64,000 nt of DNA from Roseibium sediminis (GTDB taxonomy: Bacteria > Pseudomonadota > Alphaproteobacteria > Rhizobiales > Stappiaceae): positions 1 to 64,000 of the forward strand of contig NZ_VXDB01000020.1 of the NCBI RefSeq assembly GCF_008711325.1, given 5' to 3'. Numbering within the stretch: position 1 is the stretch's first letter; each line of letters starts with the position of its first letter. The notes beneath the pieces are model-generated. The model worked only from the letters and a program-made list of their open reading frames with translations, had not been told where the DNA came from and ran no database searches. Shown here piece by piece: positions 44,606 through 53,639 of the stretch. The translations under genes were made by a program, and so were the position numbers.

Positions 44606-45092
44606 GTATTCCGGTGGATATACTTCGGCGCCAAGTAAAGTCGTGAATGTCAGGTTTGTAAGAGTCGTCGCCAGAACGTCGGGCCTGTATGGAAGTGGAC
44701 GCGGCCAGGGCAACGGAAATACACTTGAAGACGAGATCAGGTCGTAGAGTTCTTTTGAGCGCGAAGGACCAAATCTGTCGGCACGATTGATGACTACGCA
44801 TCGTGACGGATTTTAGCTGAAAGAACTCAAATGCAGGCTCGGGCCACAGGTCGGTCCAGCATCACATCGCACTTACCGAACTGCTCGGACAAGAGATTGA
44901 GTCGAAATGATGTAGTATTTCCATATGTAGCAATTAAGGTTATTGTGAGGCAGTTTGAGTTTCTGAAATACTAAATAGTGAAATTGGTGGCGAAATTACT
45001 GTATAATTGGCGTTGTTATTTTAAATATTTTCAAAAAGATTTATTCGAATATTTATAATTCAACTCGTATTTCGTGTGGGTAGATCGGTCTT
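44606..45092. other. AT-rich non-coding region upstream of the ATP-grasp gene
   Basis: Nearly 500 bases with no credible gene. The right half (about 44900-45090) is very AT-rich, unlike nearly all of the window, and ends at the stop codon of the M48 gene. It should hold the promoter of the ATP-grasp/cysteine-repeat pair, but no specific site stands out. Confidence 0.5.
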
Positions 45093-46157
45093 TCAGTGTC
45101 TGTTCTCTTTAATAAAAGCGTCGATGCGGTCGATGCGGTCCTTGTTGAGGGGGTGGGTTGAGAGCCATTCGCTGTCGGTTTCGCTGTCTGGCGCAAGGTC
45201 CTCAAGGGTGGCGAAGAAGCGTTTGAGGCCTTTGGGGTCGTAGCCTGCATTACGCATCAGGGCAAGGCCGAAATCATCGGCGGAACGCTCGTGGGCGCGT
45301 GAGTGGGAGAGTTGCAGCAAGAGCTGGCCTTCAAAGAGGAAGTCCTCGAGGATAGGGCCGGTGTCACCGGCAATCAGCGCGACCAGAAAATAGACGGACA
45401 GCGAGCGATAAAGCTGCCTCAGTCCGTGGGCTTCCACCTTGTGACCGATCTCGTGGCCGAGCACACCGGAAAGCGCGTCGGGGTCTTCCTGAAACTGGCC
45501 GACGAGCGCATCTGTCATGACCAGCGTGCCACCGGGCAGGGCAAAGGCGTTGGGGCCAAGGCTCTCTGGAAACTTGCGGAACTGCAGGGTGAAGCCGGGT
45601 TGTTCTTCCGGGGGAAGGGCGTCCACCAGGGTCTTGAAGATGGTTTGCACCTTCGCCTGCAGGGGCGCGGAAAGCTGTGTTTCGTCAGCCAGCGTGGTGT
45701 CAATGGTTTGCATCGTGGCAACATCCATCGCGCTGGTGAGGCCGGGCGGCGTTGCGGCAACGGCCAGGGAGGCCAGAATGTCGAGGCCGTACTTCCACAG
45801 CAACCAGACGCAGAAGGCGGTGGCCGCAACTGCGATCAAAAGGCGGGGGCGCACGGCTTCCCAGCTACGCAGGGTGCGGCTGGAAAAGCTCTCATCCATG
45901 AGGGCTGTGACGTCATGATCCTCGGTCTGGAACAGCCAGCCGCCAGACAGCATCACGTTCACCGGGCCCGAGCCGACGACCGATCCAAGCTCCGCCTGCG
46001 CGCGCGGGCTGCGGGTCAGGATCGAGCGATCCGCGGAATTGAGCAGAAAGAGTTCGGGGCTGTTCGGGCGGCAGACAAGCTCTGCCTCGATCAGCTCTGA
46101 AGAACCGGGCGCGAACGCCCGGCCGGTTACCTTGGTTTTTCCTTCCGGAAGCATCAA
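45093..46157 (-). CDS. M48 family metallopeptidase
   Basis: A 354-residue membrane-bound zinc peptidase. The N-terminal 100 residues form an uncharacterised domain, a membrane helix follows (LLIAVAATAFCVWLLWKYGL), and the peptidase domain has the zinc motif GVLGHEIGHKVEAHG (HEIGH) with a downstream glutamate in HERSADDFG. M48 enzymes act in membrane protein quality control. It is cotranscribed with the YjgN/DUF898 gene, whose stop overlaps its start by four bases; this pairing is common. Its last 185 bases are duplicated as a fragment 2.8 kb away. Confidence 0.92.
   Translation of the reverse strand: MMLPEGKTKVTGRAFAPGSSELIEAELVCRPNSPELFLLNSADRSILTRSPRAQAELGSVVGSGPVNVMLSGGWLFQTEDHDVTALMDESFSSRTLRSWEAVRPRLLIAVAATAFCVWLLWKYGLDILASLAVAATPPGLTSAMDVATMQTIDTTLADETQLSAPLQAKVQTIFKTLVDALPPEEQPGFTLQFRKFPESLGPNAFALPGGTLVMTDALVGQFQEDPDALSGVLGHEIGHKVEAHGLRQLYRSLSVYFLVALIAGDTGPILEDFLFEGQLLLQLSHSRAHERSADDFGLALMRNAGYDPKGLKRFFATLEDLAPDSETDSEWLSTHPLNKDRIDRIDAFIKENRH
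45101..45285. repeat. intact-gene copy of the 185-bp direct repeat
   Basis: This is the 3' end of the intact M48 gene, in direct orientation to the fragment at 42312-42496 (nine mismatches). The two copies bracket about 2.6 kb that holds only the ATP-grasp and cysteine-repeat genes. Confidence 0.85.
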
Positions 46158-47203
46158 AGGGCGATCCCCAGATCAATGCCTTCAATGTCGGAATAGGCAT
46201 CACCGATCGCGCTGCTGTCGGCAATCATTTCGCCGTAGAACGCGTCGATGGAGCCATTTGGCTGTACGAATGTGTTTTCCGTCCAGTAGCGGTGCATGCG
46301 GACCTGTGTGTAGGGCAGCAGCAGGCCGAGGGAAAACACGACCATCAGCATGTTGCTGATGGTGAGGACCAGCACATCGAGCGGCGAGACGGTGGAGCGG
46401 AAGGCATGGCCCGCCAGCGTCATGTGGCCGTATACGTGATTGCGCAGCAAGGCATCATAAACGACGCGTGCGGCGGCAAAGCTCAGGATCAGGATGCCTA
46501 TCGGAGCGAGAGCCTGCGGATTGTTGGCAATGGTGCGCACATCGTCAGCGGGGTTTTCGCCGAGGAGAAGCGGGCCGTCGGACAGGGCGAAGAAGATGGC
46601 AAAACCGATGGCAAAGACAACCACTGCGGAAATGGACGCCAGATAGAACGGGCCAACGCCACTGTCGAACTTGAAGCGGGTGCGCCCGAGCAGGTGACCG
46701 TTGATGCCGAAGCGATTCTTGGCCCGCGCCCAGAATGGCTGTGTGGTGTAAAGCGTGACACCCATCAGGATCGGGTAAAGCAGATAAACTTCATAGGCCT
46801 TGCCGGTTCTCTGATCGAAGTTGAACCGCACGTTGGACCAGCTGCTGTTGCGCGCGTTGAAGCGCGTGCTTCGCAGGATCAGGATCGGGACAATCGCAAA
46901 CAGGACCAGCGAGAGAATGCCGCCCGCCAATGGGCTCGCCGCGTTTGCCATGTAGAAGATCACGAGGCCAGCAACCACGATAAGGCGGCCGATCAGAATC
47001 TGCTTCGGTGTGGCGTGGTAGTCGAAATTCCGGCCGGCAATATAGGTGTTTTGATAAAAGTACTTCTTGGTCCGGACCTTGGCCCATGCCGAGTAGATGC
47101 CAAGGGTGACGATTGACAGGAGGACGTTGGTGATCCAGATCCCGAACCACTCCTTTGCGTTACCTTTGAACTCGAACTGCTCGATGTTCTGGTAGGGCGT
47201 CAT
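46154..47203 (-). CDS. YjgN family (DUF898) membrane protein
   Basis: A 349-residue integral membrane protein. FKGNAKEWFGIWITNVLLSIVTLGIYSAWAKVRTKKYFYQNTYIAGRNFDYHATPKQIL is the family pattern at the N-terminus and again in part near residue 265 (HVYGHMTLAGHAF...LLLPYTQVRMHRYW). About eight membrane segments. The function is unknown; genomic linkage to an M48 peptidase suggests a joint role at the membrane. The TTACGTAG motif at 47283-47290 lies 80 bases upstream. Confidence 0.9.
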   Translation of the reverse strand: MTPYQNIEQFEFKGNAKEWFGIWITNVLLSIVTLGIYSAWAKVRTKKYFYQNTYIAGRNFDYHATPKQILIGRLIVVAGLVIFYMANAASPLAGGILSLVLFAIVPILILRSTRFNARNSSWSNVRFNFDQRTGKAYEVYLLYPILMGVTLYTTQPFWARAKNRFGINGHLLGRTRFKFDSGVGPFYLASISAVVVFAIGFAIFFALSDGPLLLGENPADDVRTIANNPQALAPIGILILSFAAARVVYDALLRNHVYGHMTLAGHAFRSTVSPLDVLVLTISNMLMVVFSLGLLLPYTQVRMHRYWTENTFVQPNGSIDAFYGEMIADSSAIGDAYSDIEGIDLGIAL

Positions 47204-47277
47204 ATAAAAATCTCCAGATTCTGTGCAATGGCAATCGTTTGGAGGAAGGTTTGCTTCGGGTCAATAGATGAACCTGC

Positions 47278-47290
47278 AAAAATTACGTAG
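47278..47290. promoter_or_regulatory. AAAAATTACGTAG motif between yjgN and trkH
   Basis: An exact 13-base match to 565-577 before LtrA. It lies between two divergent operons and could act on either. The binding factor is unknown. Confidence 0.3.
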
Positions 47291-47465
47291 AGTTAGGTAT
47301 GAGTGTGCTGACTGGGTGGAAAAGACACAATTGGCCGCTTTTCGGGCAGATGGAGTACGGTGAACTCGCGGGACGCTGCACGCCCGTCCTTTCATCATTG
47401 AAAATTTTCAGAAAAGCGGTAGGAAGAGAGTCGAGATTCAGCCCCCGGGTAATTGTGCCCGCCGG

Positions 47466-48950
47466 GTGCAGCCAGCACTCTTGCCGAGACCTGACGAGAC
47501 AGATTTGATCTCCTTTCGACCCGTCCTGAACGTTCTTGGCTTCCTTTATGTCGGCCTTGCGACCGCCATGCTGATTCCCGCCATTGTCGATGTGGCGTTG
47601 AAGAACCCGGACTGGCAGGCTTTTGTCTTTTCCTCACTGCTGACCGGCTTGCTCGGCATGCTGTTGTCGATCTCTGTCGGCGGTTCGCTGGAAAAGGGAC
47701 TGGATACGCGGCAGACCTTCGTTCTGACGACGCTTGCCTGGGCAACGCTGCCGGCCTTTGGCGCGTTGCCGTTTCTGTGGCTCGGCATCGGTTATGCGGA
47801 TGCGGTGTTCGAGGCCGTCTCCGGCTTCACCACCACCGGGTCCACCGTTCTCTCCGGTCTTGATGATCTGCCTCCGGGACTTCTCGTCTGGCGTTCGATC
47901 ATGCAGTGGATGGGCGGCGTCGGGATTATCGTTATGGCCATCGTGCTTCTGCCGTTCCTGCGTATCGGCGGGATGCAGCTTTTCCAGAGCGAGAGCTCTG
48001 ACAGGTCGGAAAAGATCGTCAGCCGTTCCGTGGAGCTGATCCGTCTCATCGGCCTTGCCTATCTGTTCCTGACGGTCCTGTGCATCATCGCCTATATCGC
48101 GACAGGTATGGACCTGTTCGACGCCTTCAATCATGCCCTTACAACGATTTCGACAGGCGGCTACTCCACGCATGACCTGTCCTTTGGTTATTTCACCAAT
48201 CCGGCTTCCGGCTGGGTCGCCATCGTGTTTATGGTCATTGGCGCGCTGCCATTCGTTCTGATCATTCAGGCGCTGCGAGGCCAGCCGCTGCTCTTGTGGC
48301 GCGATCCGCAGGTGCGGGTGCTGATCGGCTTTCTGGCGGCCGTGTCGCTGACGCTGACGGTCTATCTCGGTGTCGAGATGGATTTCCCGTTCGACGAAGC
48401 GTTGTTGAAATCGACGTTCAACGTCATTTCCGTCGTCACCGGTACCGGTTATGCGCTCGGCGATTTCACCGAATGGGGTCCGCCGGTTGTCGGTATCGCA
48501 CTTCTCTTGATGTTTGTCGGCGGCTGTACGGGATCCACCACTGGCGGTATCAAGGTTTTCAGGTTTCTGGTGTTTTTCGGCACGGTGCGCGCTCATTTGC
48601 GCCGCATGGTTCGACCCAACCGGGTCATGTCGGAAGAATATGGCGGCACGCGTCTGACCCCGGAGCTTTCCTTCTCGGTTCTCGCCTTTCTGGTGGTCTA
48701 TCTCGGGTCCGTCGGGATCATCACGCTGGCGCTGTCGTTCTTCGGGCTGGATCTTGTGACGGCTGTTTCGGCGGCTGCCACCGCTGTTGGTAATGTCGGT
48801 CCCGGTCTTGGCCCGGTCATTGGACCGGCAGGCAATTTCGCGCCGCTTCCCGAAGGTGCCAAGTGGCTTTTGTCCTTCGCCATGCTGATGGGGCGTCTGG
48901 AGCTCTTCACCGTTCTGGTGCTGCTCGATCCGGATTTCTGGTCGCGCTGA
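47466..48950 (+). CDS. trkH: Trk-type potassium uptake protein TrkH
   Basis: A 494-residue K+ transporter subunit with about ten membrane helices and four pore-loop repeats: SGFTTTGSTVL, LTTISTGGYSTHD, SVVTGTGYALGD and AATAVGNVGPGLG, whose glycines form the selectivity filter. It works with a TrkA-type cytosolic NAD-binding subunit, not present here. The start is uncertain: GTG as given, or a TTG 14 codons later; neither has a clear ribosome site. Confidence 0.94.
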   Translation: MQPALLPRPDETDLISFRPVLNVLGFLYVGLATAMLIPAIVDVALKNPDWQAFVFSSLLTGLLGMLLSISVGGSLEKGLDTRQTFVLTTLAWATLPAFGALPFLWLGIGYADAVFEAVSGFTTTGSTVLSGLDDLPPGLLVWRSIMQWMGGVGIIVMAIVLLPFLRIGGMQLFQSESSDRSEKIVSRSVELIRLIGLAYLFLTVLCIIAYIATGMDLFDAFNHALTTISTGGYSTHDLSFGYFTNPASGWVAIVFMVIGALPFVLIIQALRGQPLLLWRDPQVRVLIGFLAAVSLTLTVYLGVEMDFPFDEALLKSTFNVISVVTGTGYALGDFTEWGPPVVGIALLLMFVGGCTGSTTGGIKVFRFLVFFGTVRAHLRRMVRPNRVMSEEYGGTRLTPELSFSVLAFLVVYLGSVGIITLALSFFGLDLVTAVSAAATAVGNVGPGLGPVIGPAGNFAPLPEGAKWLLSFAMLMGRLELFTVLVLLDPDFWSR

Positions 48951-48986
48951 ATTTCCACTCCCTTGCCATCCACACTGGGGGCTTTC

Positions 48987-49691
48987 ATGAAATTTCCCGC
49001 ACCGCTGCAGACCGGCAGGCTGGTCAAGCGTTACAAGCGATTTCTGGCTGATATCATTCTGGATGCGGATGGGTCGGAGATCACCGCCCATTGCGCCAAT
49101 CCGGGCTCGATGCTGGGGCTGAAGGAGCCGGGCTCGCGGGTCTGGGTCTCGGTCTCTGACAATCCGAAGCGTAAGCTCAAGCATTCCTTTGAAATCATCG
49201 AGGCAGATGGCGCGCTTGTGGGGATCAATACCGCCTATCCGAACAAGCTGGTGGAGGAGGGGATTCTTGCCGGGGCAATTCCGGAGCTGGCCGGATTTGA
49301 AACCCTGCGGCGTGAAGTGAAATACGGCAAGAACTCCCGCATCGACATTCTGCTGGAGGGCGGGTCGCATGGAACCACCTATGTCGAGGTGAAAAACGTT
49401 CACCTGATGCGTCAGGCCGGACTTGCCGAGTTTCCCGATTCAGTGACCGCGCGCGGCGCGAAGCATCTGGCGGAACTATCCGACATGGTGGCTGAAGGTC
49501 ACCGCGCGGCGATGGTGTTTCTGGTGCAGAGGCCCGATTGCGATCGTCTGGAACTGGCGGACGATATTGACCCCAACTACGCCGAGGCCTTTGCGGCGGC
49601 ACGGGAAGCAGGTGTCGAGGTCTATGCCATTGGCTGTAGCGTGACGCCGCAGGCCATCGAAGTGAATCGGGCGGTCAGCGTCGATATCTGA
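48987..49691 (+). CDS. sfsA: SfsA family protein (sugar fermentation stimulation)
   Basis: A 234-residue protein. The start MKFPAPLQTGRLVKRYKRFLADIIL is the conserved SfsA N-terminus, with GGGGGC just before the ATG. HCANPGSMLGL and EVKNVHLM...FPDSVTARGAKHL are nuclease-like family blocks. It was linked to maltose gene expression in E. coli, and later structural work suggests a nuclease fold; the role is unsure. In rhizobia sfsA, map and radC are often close together, whereas here they are separated by nearly 8 kb that includes the accessory region. Confidence 0.93.
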   Translation: MKFPAPLQTGRLVKRYKRFLADIILDADGSEITAHCANPGSMLGLKEPGSRVWVSVSDNPKRKLKHSFEIIEADGALVGINTAYPNKLVEEGILAGAIPELAGFETLRREVKYGKNSRIDILLEGGSHGTTYVEVKNVHLMRQAGLAEFPDSVTARGAKHLAELSDMVAEGHRAAMVFLVQRPDCDRLELADDIDPNYAEAFAAAREAGVEVYAIGCSVTPQAIEVNRAVSVDI

Positions 49692-49712
49692 TCCGCCCGA
49701 TCATGATCTCGA

Positions 49713-50378
49713 TCAGGCCTGCCGGACGACGATCTTGGTGTTGTTCGGCACGCGATTGTAGAGATCGATGATGTCGTGGTTCAAAAGGCGCACACAGCCG
49801 GAAGAGACGGCCTTGCCGATGGACCAAGTTTCAGCCGTGCCGTGAACGCGGTAGAGCGTGTCGCGGCCACCTTCGAATATGTAGAGGGCGCGTGCGCCGA
49901 GCGGGTTCTCGATGCCCGGGGCCATGCCATTGCGAAATTCTTCCAGTTCCGGCTGGCGCGCGATCATTTCCGCCGGCGGCGTCCAGGTCGGCCATTCCTT
50001 CTTGTAGGCAATGCGCGCGCTGCCGCCCCATTCAAAGCCGGCGCGACCGATGCCGACGCCGTAGCGCATGGCCTTGCCGCCTTCCATGGTCAGGTAGAGG
50101 AAGCGATTGGGCGTGTCCACAATGATGGTGCCGGTCGGTTCCGGCGAGGAATAGTCGACGAGCTGCCGATAATAGACGGGATCGATATCCGTCAGCTTGA
50201 CCGCAGGCACCGGAAACCGCTCGTCCAGCAGCGGGCCGTACATGGCCACATATTCCGGACTTATCCGCTTCGGGGCTGCATCGCCCGGAATGGTCGGGGC
50301 GAGAGTGCGCTGGGTGCTGGAGCAACCGGCGAGCAAGGCTGCGGTACCGGAGATGAGAAACAGTCGGCGGTCGAGCAT
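49713..50378 (-). CDS. L,D-transpeptidase lipoprotein (YkuD family)
   Basis: A 221-residue protein starting at MLDRRLFLISG with AGGAAG just upstream. The signal sequence ends in a lipobox, LAGC, so the protein is probably lipid-anchored. The YkuD domain holds RVHGTAETWSIGKAVSSGCVRLLNHD with the catalytic histidine and cysteine. It links or modifies peptidoglycan like the shorter paralogue at 20.6 kb. Convergent with sfsA. Confidence 0.92.
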   Translation of the reverse strand: MLDRRLFLISGTAALLAGCSSTQRTLAPTIPGDAAPKRISPEYVAMYGPLLDERFPVPAVKLTDIDPVYYRQLVDYSSPEPTGTIIVDTPNRFLYLTMEGGKAMRYGVGIGRAGFEWGGSARIAYKKEWPTWTPPAEMIARQPELEEFRNGMAPGIENPLGARALYIFEGGRDTLYRVHGTAETWSIGKAVSSGCVRLLNHDIIDLYNRVPNNTKIVVRQA

Positions 50379-50558
50379 CAAACTTCCTGAGAACGGTCTG
50401 GCGTTGAAATGATCATGGCGACACCAGAGATAGGCGGTCATGGTTAATCAATTCTGCCCCTAACATACGAATTAAGCCGGAAACGGGGCAGGGTGATCAC
50501 CAAATGGTGATGGAGCCGCTAGAACTTCAGGTTGTCGCTTGCTGTGGCATCCGGGCAA

Positions 50559-50586
50559 CAAAAAAGGCGGCCCTGGAGCCGCCTTT
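50559..50586 (-). terminator. intrinsic terminator of gpt
   Basis: On the minus strand AAGGCGGC and GCCGCCTT pair in an eight-base stem with a six-base loop, followed by T6. It lies about 25 bases after the gpt stop codon. Confidence 0.85.
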
Positions 50587-50609
50587 CGGGTTTGGGTTGC
50601 GCGTTGCGC

Positions 50610-51119
50610 TTATCCCTTTGTGTCGCGGGAAAGCGGCGGCTGGAACTGCCAGCCCATGTCCCACGGGAAATAGATCCACGTGTCCTGTGAGACTTCCGTG
50701 ACGAATGTGTCGACCATCGGGCAGCCGACCGGCTTGGCATAAACGGTGGCAAAATGAGCTTTCGGGAGCATTTCACGCACGACTGCTGCTGTCTTGCCGG
50801 TGTCGACCAGATCGTCGATGACCAGAACGCCGCTGCCTTCGCCGCCTTCCAGATCAATGAGGTTGCCATCAACCGGCTTGATGACTTCCAGTTTTCCCTG
50901 GTTTTCATAGTCGTGGTAGGAGGCAATGCAGACAGTTTCGATGGTACGAATGCCGAGCTCGCGCGCGACGATGGCAGCTGGAACTAGGCCGCCGCGTGTG
51001 ATGCATACAATCGCCTTCCACTGACCTTGATCTTTCAAGCGCCATGCCAGTGCGCGCGCGTCGCGGTGGAACATGTCCCATGAAACCGGGAAGGCCTTGT
51101 CTTGAGCTGGATTTTCCAT
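50610..51119 (-). CDS. gpt: xanthine(-guanine) phosphoribosyltransferase
   Basis: A 169-residue purine salvage enzyme. The PRPP-binding motif is [25 protein letters not shown] lies upstream, and the C-terminal [12 protein letters not shown] is typical of Gpt. The start [10 protein letters not shown] is chosen because AAGGA lies eight bases upstream and because it leaves a 13-base gap to the preceding gene; a longer frame overlaps it. Probably cotranscribed with the molybdopterin-binding-like gene upstream. A terminator follows. Confidence 0.94.
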   Translation of the reverse strand: MENPAQDKAFPVSWDMFHRDARALAWRLKDQGQWKAIVCITRGGLVPAAIVARELGIRTIETVCIASYHDYENQGKLEVIKPVDGNLIDLEGGEGSGVLVIDDLVDTGKTAAVVREMLPKAHFATVYAKPVGCPMVDTFVTEVSQDTWIYFPWDMGWQFQPPLSRDTKG

Positions 51120-51132
51120 GAAAGCGTCCTTT

Positions 51133-51885
51133 TCAGGCAGATTGGTTGGTGGCGTCCCGCACGACTGCTTCCACGGCAGCTGTGGCCTCGGCCAGAATGG
51201 TTTCATCGCGGGAGCGAATGACGATTTGGGTGGTGAAGCGCCCGTCCTGAGCGCGCGGATAGGACCCGATCATGGTTTGCGGGAACCGATCCTGAATCTC
51301 GCCGATCTGAAGCGCGATACGGCTTTCCGGAAGCTCTGCATCGACGGACCGGGACAGGATTTTTGTGCCGGTCTTCAGTGTGGGAACAATGGCGTCGACC
51401 ATGGCCTGCATGATGGATGGAACGCCAGCCATCACATGAACATTGCCGATCCGGAAACCCGGTGCCTTGGAGACCTTGTTCTCGATCAGGTTCGCGCCTT
51501 GCGGAATGCGGGCCATGCGCAGGCGTGCTTCGGTCAGCTGTCCGGGAGGGTAGTGCGCTTCAAGGATCGCCCGTGCTCGCGGATCGACATCAATCGGCAC
51601 GCCGAAAGCGGCGGCGATACTGTCGGCGGTAATGTCGTCATGGGTCGGACCAATGCCGCCGGAGGTGAAGACATAGGTATAGTGCGGGCGAAGCGCGTTC
51701 ACCGCCTCGACGATCTTCTCACGAATATCCGGCACGATGCGGACCTCGCGAAGATCGATGCCGATCGCGGTCAGATACTCGGCCAGAAAGCCGATATTCT
51801 TGTCCTTCGTGCGCCCGGACAGGATTTCATCACCAATAACCAGAAAGGCTGCGGTGACTTCCCCGTCGCTCTGCTCTTCGGCCAT
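51133..51885 (-). CDS. MoaB/CinA N-terminal domain protein (competence/damage-inducible A type)
   Basis: A 250-residue protein with one molybdopterin-binding-like domain: [39 protein letters not shown] and [11 protein letters not shown] are hallmarks. It lacks the C-terminal deamidase part of full CinA. Related enzymes act as pyrophosphatases on ADP-ribose-like substrates. Start at [10 protein letters not shown], supported by GGAG six bases upstream. It precedes gpt in a probable operon. Confidence 0.9.
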   Translation of the reverse strand: MAEEQSDGEVTAAFLVIGDEILSGRTKDKNIGFLAEYLTAIGIDLREVRIVPDIREKIVEAVNALRPHYTYVFTSGGIGPTHDDITADSIAAAFGVPIDVDPRARAILEAHYPPGQLTEARLRMARIPQGANLIENKVSKAPGFRIGNVHVMAGVPSIMQAMVDAIVPTLKTGTKILSRSVDAELPESRIALQIGEIQDRFPQTMIGSYPRAQDGRFTTQIVIRSRDETILAEATAAVEAVVRDATNQSA

Positions 51886-51958
51886 GGCCGACTCCGTTGC
51901 GATAAGGTGGTGCATGGCTTTAGCCCAGCTGGTCGCCGGGCTCAAGGCCTCGTCCCAC

Positions 51959-53173
51959 TTATGTGGAGCGTGAGGCTGTGGCCGTCCAGCGATAAATCCA
52001 GTCCATCTGGTCGATGAACTTCTTCGGCGGCATCATCCGCATGACCGTGTCGCGGGCAAGCGCCAGCGGAGCGCCCATGTGGTAGATGGAAGCATTGCGA
52101 CGGGCGAGGGCCTGCACCCTTGCCACGCGGTCCTTCCGCTCTGCCTCATAAATTGCAAAGGCGGTATTGGCGTCGCCGTTCTGGGCCTTGAAGGTGCGGG
52201 CGAGAACAAAGGCATCCTCGATCGCCATTGCTCCGCCTTGCGCGGCATAGGGCAACATGCCGTGTGCCGCATCGCCCAGAAGTGCGACCTGGCCGTGGCG
52301 CCACGGTCCGTTGGCGTCCACACCGCACAACGCCCATTTCAGCCATTTCGGGGATTTTTCAATCAGGCTCAGGAGTTCTGGCGACCATCCGTCGAGAGCT
52401 GCATGAACCATGTCTGCATCTGCCGGGGCGGACCAGTCCTGTTCGGTCCAGTTTTCCGCAATCAGCACCACGATGTTCAGCGAGCTTCCGCCGGAAATCG
52501 GGTAATGCACCACATGGGCATTTGGGCCCAGCCAGAGCCCGGTCCTGTTCAGAACGTAAGACGGGAGACCTTCAGCCGGGATGGTTGCCCGGTATGCGGC
52601 CTGGCCGGTGAATTTCGGAGTATTGTGACCGGGAACGAACCGGCGCACCTTCGACCAGACGCCATCTGCACCGATCAGCGCGCGCGTTCCAACGGCATTC
52701 ACGTCGTCGCTGGTTTCATAAAGGCAGGTAATCTGACCTTGGTCGTTGATCTTGATGTCCGAAACCGCCGCATCCAGCCTGATATCGATGCCCTTGCGGC
52801 TGCAGGCGTGCTCAAAGAGCGTTGCCTGCAGATCAGCGCGGTGGATGACGAGATAGGGGAGGCCATAGCGTTCCGCGATGTCGCCGCCCAACGGAACCGT
52901 TCCAAGAAGCTTCCCGGAGTGCCCGCTTCTGATGGATATGCCTTCAGGCAAGACGGCATGGGGCAAAAGCTCGTCCAGAACACCAAGGCGTTCCAGAACC
53001 GAACAGGCATTTGGCGAAAGCTGCAATCCGGCTCCGACCTCGCGAAGCTCGGACGCCTTTTCAAGGACGCAAACCTCATAACCAGCGTCATTGAGGGCGA
53101 GCGCAGCCGTCAGTCCTCCGATTCCGGCGCCAGCAATGACGACCGGAAAGGACCGTTTTTCTCGTTCAGGCAT
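51959..53173 (-). CDS. FAD-dependent aromatic-ring monooxygenase-like protein (salicylate hydroxylase type)
   Basis: A 404-residue class A flavoprotein monooxygenase. GAGIGGLTAALALNDAG binds the ADP part of FAD, GADGVWSKVR is the DG motif and HGQVALLGDAAHGMLPYAAQGGAMAIEDA holds the GD motif. Sequence style is that of salicylate 1-monooxygenase-like proteins, but the substrate cannot be assigned. It is followed by the molybdopterin-binding-like gene and preceded by a small zinc-finger gene on the same strand (12-base gap). Confidence 0.88.
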   Translation of the reverse strand: MPEREKRSFPVVIAGAGIGGLTAALALNDAGYEVCVLEKASELREVGAGLQLSPNACSVLERLGVLDELLPHAVLPEGISIRSGHSGKLLGTVPLGGDIAERYGLPYLVIHRADLQATLFEHACSRKGIDIRLDAAVSDIKINDQGQITCLYETSDDVNAVGTRALIGADGVWSKVRRFVPGHNTPKFTGQAAYRATIPAEGLPSYVLNRTGLWLGPNAHVVHYPISGGSSLNIVVLIAENWTEQDWSAPADADMVHAALDGWSPELLSLIEKSPKWLKWALCGVDANGPWRHGQVALLGDAAHGMLPYAAQGGAMAIEDAFVLARTFKAQNGDANTAFAIYEAERKDRVARVQALARRNASIYHMGAPLALARDTVMRMMPPKKFIDQMDWIYRWTATASRST

Positions 53174-53185
53174 GTGAGGTGCCGA

Positions 53186-53431
53186 TCAGGCCGCAGCCGG
53201 TGTCCAGGTGCAATCAGCCGGGGAAGATTCGGACGGCTTTAGAGTGCGGTCGAACTTGTAGAGCGTCGAGCAGTATGGGCAGACGACTTCCTTTTCGGTT
53301 CCCATGTCGAGAAAGACATGCGGATGGTCAAAAGGCGGGTTCGCGCCGATGCACATGAATTCCTTGGCGCCGATTGCCACTGATTCATGACCACTAGTGT
53401 TTTGGAAGTGCGGGACAACCTGATCCGCCAT
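53186..53431 (-). CDS. CHCC zinc-finger domain protein
   Basis: An 81-residue protein with the zf-CHCC pattern of the NDUFS6 complex I accessory subunit: GAKEFMCIG (first Cys), DHPHVFLDMG (His) and VVCPYCSTLYKFD (Cys pair). Start at MADQVVPHF, with AAAGGGG eight bases upstream. In alphaproteobacteria such proteins may associate with NADH dehydrogenase, but this one lies next to a monooxygenase gene and not with nuo genes. Confidence 0.88.
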   Translation of the reverse strand: MADQVVPHFQNTSGHESVAIGAKEFMCIGANPPFDHPHVFLDMGTEKEVVCPYCSTLYKFDRTLKPSESSPADCTWTPAAA

Positions 53432-53639
53432 GGGCCGAACCCCTTTGTCTTGATTGGTATTTGTGCGCGAACATAGCCCCTCATGGACAACTTGGATAGG
53501 GGGGCGGAAAAGTTTCACACCATCGTTTGCTGCGTAAATTTGCCTCGTCTTTGGATTTTGTTTCCCTGTTCGACTGTGTGGTCAAAAAAACTTTACGAGT
53601 TCCCCGCACTGAGCGTAAGCTGACGCAGGTTGGATTTTC

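Noticed and set aside
41338-45100. Integration of an island into the tRNA-Leu 3' end
   Set aside because: I found no second copy of the tRNA 3' end downstream and no integrase gene, so the tRNA is at most a neighbour of the accessory DNA.
47634-49403. A 589-codon open frame opposite trkH and sfsA
   Set aside because: It spans two real genes on the other strand and its translation is low in hydrophobic structure and rich in H, R, D and Q, typical of antisense frames.
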